Assembly (NCBI GenBank): GCA_031273885.1
Contig: JAISRA010000101.1
Location: 1 to 10,016, forward strand
DNA from: Endomicrobium sp.
GTDB lineage: Bacteria; Elusimicrobiota; Endomicrobiia; Endomicrobiales; Endomicrobiaceae
DNA length: 10,016 nucleotides
Reading direction: 5' to 3'
A model generated the notes under the pieces. That model saw only the letters and a program-made list of their open reading frames with translations. It was not told where the DNA came from and ran no database searches. Positions 5,715 through 10,016 of the stretch are shown here, one piece after another; positions within the stretch are counted from its first letter, which is position 1; each line of letters begins with the position of its first letter. A program made the position numbers and the translations under genes.

Positions 5715-5727
5715 AGAGGCATTGCCT
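5715..5727 (+). promoter_or_regulatory. 13-base palindromic leader element, copy 2 (before porA)
   Basis: This is the second identical AGAGGCATTGCCT, starting 10 bases after the porD stop codon and ending 17 bases before the porA ATG. Like copy 1 it sits directly upstream of a purine-rich ribosome binding site (AGGGAG, 5732-5737). The flanking bases differ from copy 1, so only the 13-base core is shared. Confidence 0.45.
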
Positions 5728-5744
5728 CATCAGGGAGTTAATAA

Positions 5745-6953
5745 ATGATAAAGCCAGTATATTCAAAAGGTAGACTTGTTGCAAAGACAGGAAATGAAGT
5801 CATGGCGGAAGCAATGCGTCAAATAGAGCCGGATGTAGTGGCGGCATATCCCATAACTCCGGCAACTGAAATTGTGCAGATTTTCTCACAGTTTGTTGCC
5901 GATGGTATTGTAAGAAGTGAGTATGTTGCTGTAGAAAGTGAACACTCTGCAATGTCTGCAGCGATAGGAGCTTCTGCAGCTGGTGCAAGGGCAATGACAG
6001 GTACTTCTTCACAGGGCTTGTGCTTTATGTGGGAAATGCTTTATATAGCTTCGGGATTAAGGCTTCCTATAGTTATGGCAGAAGTTAACAGAGCTATTTC
6101 AGCTCCTATTAATATTCACGGCGATCAGTCAGATACAATGGGGGCAAGAGATTCTGGGTGGATACAGATATATTCAGAAAATTCGCAGGAAGCTTATGAT
6201 AATATGATCCAAGCTACAAGAATAGCGGAAAAAGCAAAACTTCCTGTACTTGTAACAACTGACGGATTCATTATTTCTCATTGCATGGAAGTTGTTGAAA
6301 TTTATCCTGATACAGATGTGAAGACATTTGTCGGCGAATATAAGCCTGAAAGATATCTTTTAGATACGAAAAGACCATATACATTGGGTTCAATTGATTT
6401 GCAGGATTATTACTTTGAACACAGATATCAGCTTGCTCAGGCTATGAGGGATTCAAAAGATATAATTTTAGAAGTTGCCAAAATTTTTGAGAAAACCTTT
6501 GGACGTAAATATGAGTTGTATGAAAAATATATGATTGATGATGCGGAGATTGCAATAGTAGTTATTGGTTCAACAGCAGGAACTGCAAAAGTTGTAGTTC
6601 AGGAATTAAGATCAAAAGGAATTAAAGCAGGGCTTTTGAAGATAAGGGTTTTCAGGCCTTTTCCTACAGAGCAGATTGTAAAAGATTTATCGCATGTTAA
6701 AGCAATTGCAGTAATGGATAGAGCAGATTCTTGCTCGGGCGGAGCTTATGCTCCTCTATATTCAGATGTTGTTGCGTCTTTATACGCGGCAGGTGTCACA
6801 AGTCCTAATGTTATAAATTATGTTTACGGTCTTGGTGGAAGAGAAATTAGCATTGATCATATTGCTGATGTTTATGAAATGCTCGGCAACATTGTCTCAG
6901 GTGCACAAGAGCCGTCTAGAAATATTGAATATATCAACGTCAGAAAACAATAA
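5745..6953 (+). CDS. porA: Pyruvate:ferredoxin oxidoreductase, alpha subunit
   Basis: This is the alpha subunit, which together with beta forms the thiamine-diphosphate active site. The 402 residues match the family. The N-terminal domain carries AAYPITPATEIVQ, VAVESEHSAMSAAIGA, the GTSSQGLCFMWEMLY stretch and NIHGDQSDTMGARDSGWIQ, all characteristic of PorA. The C-terminal transketolase-like domain begins around residue 265 with EIAIVVIGSTAGTAK and includes the KIRVFRPFP motif and MDRADSCSGGAYAPLY. The ATG at 5745 has AGGGAG eight bases upstream. It lies 40 bases after porD in the same direction, so the two are surely co-transcribed. The beta gene follows after an unusually long 270-base spacer. 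The sequence shows no interruptions. Related VorA or other 2-oxoacid subunits cannot be wholly excluded, but the motif set is that of pyruvate enzymes. Confidence 0.95.
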   Translation: MIKPVYSKGRLVAKTGNEVMAEAMRQIEPDVVAAYPITPATEIVQIFSQFVADGIVRSEYVAVESEHSAMSAAIGASAAGARAMTGTSSQGLCFMWEMLYIASGLRLPIVMAEVNRAISAPINIHGDQSDTMGARDSGWIQIYSENSQEAYDNMIQATRIAEKAKLPVLVTTDGFIISHCMEVVEIYPDTDVKTFVGEYKPERYLLDTKRPYTLGSIDLQDYYFEHRYQLAQAMRDSKDIILEVAKIFEKTFGRKYELYEKYMIDDAEIAIVVIGSTAGTAKVVVQELRSKGIKAGLLKIRVFRPFPTEQIVKDLSHVKAIAVMDRADSCSGGAYAPLYSDVVASLYAAGVTSPNVINYVYGLGGREISIDHIADVYEMLGNIVSGAQEPSRNIEYINVRKQ

Positions 6954-7051
6954 TAGAAATGAAATTTTTATCTTTTTAATTTTTGTGTTGGGAGGCTTCT
7001 GATCATTTACTTCAATATGTAAACGTCGGTGGGTTTTGTTTAGTAGAGATT

Positions 7052-7075
7052 AAAATAAAAATTATATTTTATTTT
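7052..7075. repeat. All-A/T inverted repeat in the alpha-beta spacer
   Basis: AAAATAAAA (7052-7060) and TTTTATTTT (7067-7075) are perfect complements over a six-base loop. The composition is pure A/T, so the hairpin is weak. A T and a G follow, without a GC-rich stem, so a standard terminator is not supported. Confidence 0.3.
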
Positions 7076-7152
7076 TGTATTATTTAAAGCGTGGAGTGCT
7101 TTGTGTTGTGTTTAGATACAGATACATGTAATATAGAGAAGTTATACACATT

Positions 7153-7180
7153 TGTCATTCTGAACTTTAATTCAGAATCT
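7153..7180. repeat. Hairpin resembling dispersed TGTCATTCTGA-type repeats
   Basis: ATTCTGAA (7157-7164) and TTCAGAAT (7171-7178) form a perfect 8-base stem over the loop CTTTAA, and the stem is embedded in TGTCATTCTGA...TCAGAATCT. Short dispersed repeats with this TGTCATTCTGA...GAATCT form recur in many bacterial genomes. Here it lies in the porA-porB spacer, 46 bases before porB. Membership of a dispersed family is inferred from recall of the motif. Confidence 0.5.
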
Positions 7181-7223
7181 GTAGTGAAAAGTATGAAAAA
7201 AGCTTAGGCTTTAGGAGAATAAA

Positions 7224-8159
7224 ATGGCAAATTTAAAAGAGTTAAGTAAAAATGCAGAACGTGTAACGGGCGGCCATCGCCTTTGTGCTGGTTGTGGAGC
7301 AGGTATAGTTGCTAGACAAGCCTTAATTGCAGCTGGCAATATTCCGGTTGTTGTTACAAGTGCTACAGGTTGTTTGGAAGTTTCAACGACAATTTTCCCA
7401 TTTACAGCATGGAAAAACTCATTTTTTCACAGTGCTTTTGAAAATTCAGCAGCGACATGCAGCGGTATTGAAGCTGCTTATAGAAGTTTAAAAAAGCAAG
7501 GTAAAATTAAAGAAGATATTAGATTTATAGCTTTTGGTGGTGATGGTGGAACTTATGACATTGGGTTGCAATCTTTGTCTGGCGCAGTGGAAAGAGGACA
7601 CAGGATGGTTTATATATGCTACAATAACGAGGCATATATGAACACCGGAATTCAGAGATCTAGTGCAACCCCTAAAGGGGCTCATACAACAACTGCTCCT
7701 ACAGGCAAAGTAACTTCGGGGAAGGAGCAGAATAGAAAAGATTTAACGCAGATTATGATTGCTCATGATATTCCTTATTTTGCTCAGGCTTATGTTGGCA
7801 ATTGGAACGATTTTATAACAAAAGTACAAAAAGCTTTGGCAGTTGACGGTCCATCATTTATAAATATTCTAACACCTTGCAGACTCGGTTGGAATTATAG
7901 ACCAGATGATACAATGGCGCTTGCGCGCCTTGCTGTCGAGACGTGTGTTTGGCCCTCTTTTGAGGTTGAAAACGGTGTATATAAAATAAACGTTATGCCT
8001 AAGGAAAAGAAACCTATAACGGAATTTTTAAAACTACAGGGAAGATTTTCACATCTTTTTAAATCTGAAAATGTCCATGTTCTCGAAACAATTCAAAAAG
8101 ATGTTGACGAAAGATGGAAGCTTTTACGTCATAGGGTGTCAGCTACTTGCCAAGCATAA
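7224..8159 (+). CDS. porB: Pyruvate:ferredoxin oxidoreductase, beta subunit
   Basis: This is the thiamine-diphosphate-binding beta subunit of the oxidoreductase. The 311 residues agree with the family. It carries GGHRLCAGCGAGI with Cys21 and Cys24, ATGCLEV with Cys50, and LTPCRLGW with Cys219, the four cysteines that hold the catalytic-site [4Fe-4S] cluster. The thiamine-diphosphate and metal site is seen as FGGDGGTYDIGLQSLSGA (104-121) and YNNEAYMNTGIQRSSATPKG (133-152). AGGAG (7213-7217) lies six bases before the ATG. It completes the gamma-delta-alpha-beta set, but it is separated from alpha by 270 bases that contain hairpins, so it may have separate transcription or processing. The gene is intact. 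Confidence 0.96.
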   Translation: MANLKELSKNAERVTGGHRLCAGCGAGIVARQALIAAGNIPVVVTSATGCLEVSTTIFPFTAWKNSFFHSAFENSAATCSGIEAAYRSLKKQGKIKEDIRFIAFGGDGGTYDIGLQSLSGAVERGHRMVYICYNNEAYMNTGIQRSSATPKGAHTTTAPTGKVTSGKEQNRKDLTQIMIAHDIPYFAQAYVGNWNDFITKVQKALAVDGPSFINILTPCRLGWNYRPDDTMALARLAVETCVWPSFEVENGVYKINVMPKEKKPITEFLKLQGRFSHLFKSENVHVLETIQKDVDERWKLLRHRVSATCQA

Positions 8160-8226
8160 TTTTCAAGTAAACGGCGAATGAGTTCAAGTAGAGGCTATAT
8201 ATTTTTGGGGAAAGTTTTTGTTTATG

Positions 8227-8246
8227 TTATTGTAATATCACAATAA
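8227..8246. promoter_or_regulatory. Perfect inverted repeat next to the promoter of the 8305 gene
   Basis: TTATTGT (8227-8233) and ACAATAA (8240-8246) are perfect complements over the six bases AATATC. The repeat ends exactly one base before the -35 box of the downstream promoter. The spacing and placement fit an operator for a dimeric regulator. A weak transcript-end hairpin for porB is an alternative, but no T-run follows. Confidence 0.4.
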
Positions 8247-8275
8247 TTGATTTGCATAATTAAAAAATATATAAT
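8247..8275 (+). promoter_or_regulatory. Sigma-70-type promoter for the 8305 gene
   Basis: TTGATT (8247-8252) and a consensus TATAAT (8270-8275) are separated by exactly 17 bases. The -35 matches four of six bases and the -10 six of six. The -10 box ends 29 bases before the ATG at 8305. This is the best promoter in the window and suggests that the downstream gene is transcribed separately from the por cluster. Confidence 0.55.
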
Positions 8276-8304
8276 TTCAACACGTTTTTTAAAAGAGAAA
8301 ATAA

Positions 8305-9021
8305 ATGTTTAGAAAGATTATAATTTCGTGTATAGTTGTCTTTGTTTTTACGTCATTTGTGCTTGCAAATAGAAGGTATGTAATAGATACACCGACTACA
8401 AATGTATTGAATTATGGTTCTTATAATATATGGGTCAGATGTTTTTCCGAAGGTAATGTTATTTCAAAACTCGAGGTTGGCGTATTTAAGTTTTTAGATA
8501 TTGGAATGTCGTTGGAGCTTGATAAATTTATAGGAGATAAAAAGGTTATTAAAGCTGCAGTGCCGGCTTTAGATATTAAACTTAGGCTTTACGGCGGAAG
8601 TATGACTATTCCAGCTATAGCGGTAGGTTATGATGGACAGGGTTATTTTATCAATAGTAAAAATAGCTACAGACAGAAAGAAAAAGGATTGTATTTTGTT
8701 ACTGGCAGAGAATTTTTTATTGATGGACTAATGCTTAATATTGGCATCAATATAAATGATTTTTCAAAAACTAAAGTTTGTGGATTCATAAACGCAATGA
8801 TTCCTGTCTATAAAGAATTAATTTATTTTATGACGGAGTACGACAATATAAATTATTCCCATGATGCAAGGCTTAATTGTGGTTTAAAATTTGTTTTAAC
8901 AGACTATATAGATGTAAGTTGTATTATAAGAGGTTGTTGGTGTGTAAATGTAAATGAGATTTCTGGGACAAGAATCCAAAATGAAAGAGTTTTTAAAGTA
9001 AACTATTCCGGCAAATTTTAA
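8305..9021 (+). CDS. Putative outer-membrane beta-barrel protein with signal peptide
   Basis: The 238-residue protein begins MFRKIIISCIVVFVFTSFVLA, a clear signal peptide with a basic start, a hydrophobic core and an Ala-containing cleavage region near residue 21. The mature part alternates polar and hydrophobic residues in short strands separated by turns, for example KLEVGVFKFLDIGMSLELDK, AVPALDIKLRLYGG and PAIAVGYDGQGYF, and has little helix-like sequence. This fits a small beta-barrel of the outer membrane. I do not recognise a named family. The GVFKFLDIGMSLELDKF and IPAIAVGYDGQG stretches recall uncharacterised outer-membrane proteins of anaerobic Gram-negatives, but that is recollection, not a match. 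There is no strong ribosome binding site (AAGAGAAAATAA precedes the ATG). It has its own promoter and a possible operator upstream. It has five cysteines, of which three fall within CIIRGCWC near residues 210-217, unusual for a barrel. Confidence 0.8.
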   Translation: MFRKIIISCIVVFVFTSFVLANRRYVIDTPTTNVLNYGSYNIWVRCFSEGNVISKLEVGVFKFLDIGMSLELDKFIGDKKVIKAAVPALDIKLRLYGGSMTIPAIAVGYDGQGYFINSKNSYRQKEKGLYFVTGREFFIDGLMLNIGININDFSKTKVCGFINAMIPVYKELIYFMTEYDNINYSHDARLNCGLKFVLTDYIDVSCIIRGCWCVNVNEISGTRIQNERVFKVNYSGKF

Positions 9022-9024
9022 AAC

Positions 9025-9051
9025 TAATAATTGTAATAATTAAGTAATAAT
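9025..9051. repeat. Three short direct repeats after the beta-barrel gene
   Basis: TAATAATT occurs at 9025-9032 and 9034-9041, and TAATAAT again at 9045-9051, directly after the stop codon at 9019-9021. They are direct, not inverted, so they form no terminator stem. They may be simple AT-rich slippage expansion. Confidence 0.3.
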
Positions 9052-9100
9052 AGATAAATATGCAGAAGGAATGAATTTCTGGTGGTGGTAAAGGGGGTAT

Positions 9101-10016
9101 ATGGAAACGACTTTTGATTTTGAGCAACCTATATCAGAAATTGATAAAAGAATTACTGATTTAAAAGAATCTTTTCAAAATGAGAATATAGATTTATCTG
9201 AGCAAATAGAAGCTCTTGAAAAAACAAGAGACGAATTAAAACAGAAGATTTATAGTTCACTTTCGCCTTGGCAGAAAATACAAATTGCAAGACACCCGCA
9301 AAGACCTTACTCTGCGGACTACGTTAAACTTATATTTAGCGATTTTGTAGAACTTTGCGGCGACAGAGTCTTTGGTGATGACCAGGCAGTTTTGTGTGGA
9401 ATTGCTGAAATCGATGGCAGGTCTGTTGTTGTTATTGGACATCAAAAAGGCAGAACTCTTGAAGAAAATATGGATAAAAATTTTGGTATGGCTCATCCTG
9501 AAGGATATAGAAAAGCTATGAGAGTGATGAAACTTGCCGAAAAGTTTAACAGGTCGGTGATAACATTTATAGACACATCTGGCGCATACCCTGGCATTGC
9601 CGCCGAAGAAAGAGGACAAGCTGAAGCCATTGCCAGAAATTTAAGAGATATGTCGAATTTAAAAGTTCCTGTCATAAGTATTGTTATAGGTGAGGGTGGT
9701 TCCGGCGGAGCTTTAGGTATAGGTGTTTCAAATAAAGTTTTAATGTTGGAAAATTCTTACTATTCAGTTATTTCACCTGAAGGTTGTGCCGCTATACTTT
9801 TTAGGGATGGCTCAAAAGCCCCTGAAGCTGCACAAGCAATGAAAGTCACGGCTACAGATTTATTGAATTTGAAAATGATAGATGAAATTATAAAAGAACC
9901 TTTAGGTGGTGCTCATTATGACTATACGAGAGTAGCTGCTAACATGAAAACCGTTTTAAATAAATATCTTAATGAGTATGACGGTATGAGTGGGAAAAAG
10001 ATTGCAGAGGAAAGAT
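9101..10016 (+). CDS. accA: Acetyl-CoA carboxylase carboxyltransferase subunit alpha, 3' end cut by window
   Basis: AccA pairs with AccD to move the carboxyl group from biotin on AccB to acetyl-CoA, giving malonyl-CoA for fatty-acid synthesis in the cytoplasm. The frame is open to the window edge with 305 codons visible; the Escherichia coli protein has 319, so only the extreme C-terminus is missing. It begins [18 protein letters not shown], like the family. It shows the coiled N-terminal helix ([15 protein letters not shown]), [32 protein letters not shown], the SGAYPG turn (160-165), [13 protein letters not shown] (from 197) and [20 protein letters not shown] at 9094-9098 lies just before the ATG at 9101. 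The gene follows the beta-barrel gene by 79 bases. Acetyl-CoA, its substrate, is the product of the por enzyme upstream, although gene adjacency does not prove coupling. Confidence 0.97.
   Translation, partial: METTFDFEQPISEIDKRITDLKESFQNENIDLSEQIEALEKTRDELKQKIYSSLSPWQKIQIARHPQRPYSADYVKLIFSDFVELCGDRVFGDDQAVLCGIAEIDGRSVVVIGHQKGRTLEENMDKNFGMAHPEGYRKAMRVMKLAEKFNRSVITFIDTSGAYPGIAAEERGQAEAIARNLRDMSNLKVPVISIVIGEGGSGGALGIGVSNKVLMLENSYYSVISPEGCAAILFRDGSKAPEAAQAMKVTATDLLNLKMIDEIIKEPLGGAHYDYTRVAANMKTVLNKYLNEYDGMSGKKIAEER

Noticed and set aside
6820-7002. 60-residue plus-strand frame overlapping the end of porA and its spacer
   Set aside because: It overlaps conserved porA coding sequence in another frame, has no ribosome binding site, and its tail is AT-rich spacer translation.
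7000-7206. Fairly open plus-strand frame in the porA-porB spacer
   Set aside because: It has no start with a ribosome binding site, contains stops, and its residue mix is what AT-rich DNA gives by chance.
9257-9675. Minus-strand frames inside accA
   Set aside because: The plus strand is unmistakably accA with continuous family motifs; the reverse frames are shadows.
1-10016. CRISPR array, insertion sequence, phage or toxin-antitoxin genes
   Set aside because: No regularly spaced repeats, transposase or integrase motifs, or paired small genes with known signatures were seen on either strand.

Overview
This is an AT-rich bacterial window. It holds mostly conserved housekeeping genes, separated by spacers that are long for so compact a gene set. 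Three things suggest a strictly anaerobic, reductively evolving bacterium: a four-subunit archaeal/Thermotoga-type pyruvate:ferredoxin oxidoreductase, several stretches that read like decayed coding sequence, and a frameshifted dnaX. The small outer-membrane-type protein points to a Gram-negative envelope. Taken together the gene content and style resemble Elusimicrobiota, particularly Endomicrobium-like gut symbionts. That placement is inference from composition and gene style; no 16S or other marker is present.

Layout. Bases 1-300 carry the end of a gene for a 3D (Asp-Asp-Asp) domain protein, probably cell-wall related and cut by the window edge. Bases 301-1569 hold no intact gene. They contain hairpins and broken plus-strand reading frames that look like pseudogene debris. 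Two tRNA genes lie on the minus strand: tRNA-Leu(CAA) at 1570-1654 and tRNA-Ala(CGC) at 2012-2082. A further broken plus-strand frame lies between them.

From 2340 everything is on the plus strand. dnaX (clamp-loader gamma/tau) is split by a one-base frameshift near 3320, and a run of nine A lies about 30 bases upstream of the break. recR follows 15 bases after the dnaX stop, without the ybaB/ebfC gene that commonly sits between them. Next come the four subunits of pyruvate:ferredoxin oxidoreductase in the order gamma (4659), delta (5375), alpha (5745) and beta (7224). An identical 13-base element with an 11-base palindrome precedes both the delta and alpha genes. A putative outer-membrane beta-barrel protein (8305) has a good sigma-70-type promoter and an inverted repeat just upstream. 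The window ends inside accA, the carboxyltransferase alpha subunit of acetyl-CoA carboxylase, with only the extreme C-terminus missing.

Working together: the oxidoreductase turns pyruvate into acetyl-CoA and reduced ferredoxin, and AccA acts on acetyl-CoA at the first step of fatty-acid synthesis. DnaX and RecR belong to replication and recombinational repair. I saw no CRISPR array, insertion sequence, phage gene or obvious defence system. The items most worth a second look are the dnaX frameshift, the duplicated palindromic leader in the por cluster, and the decayed genes.
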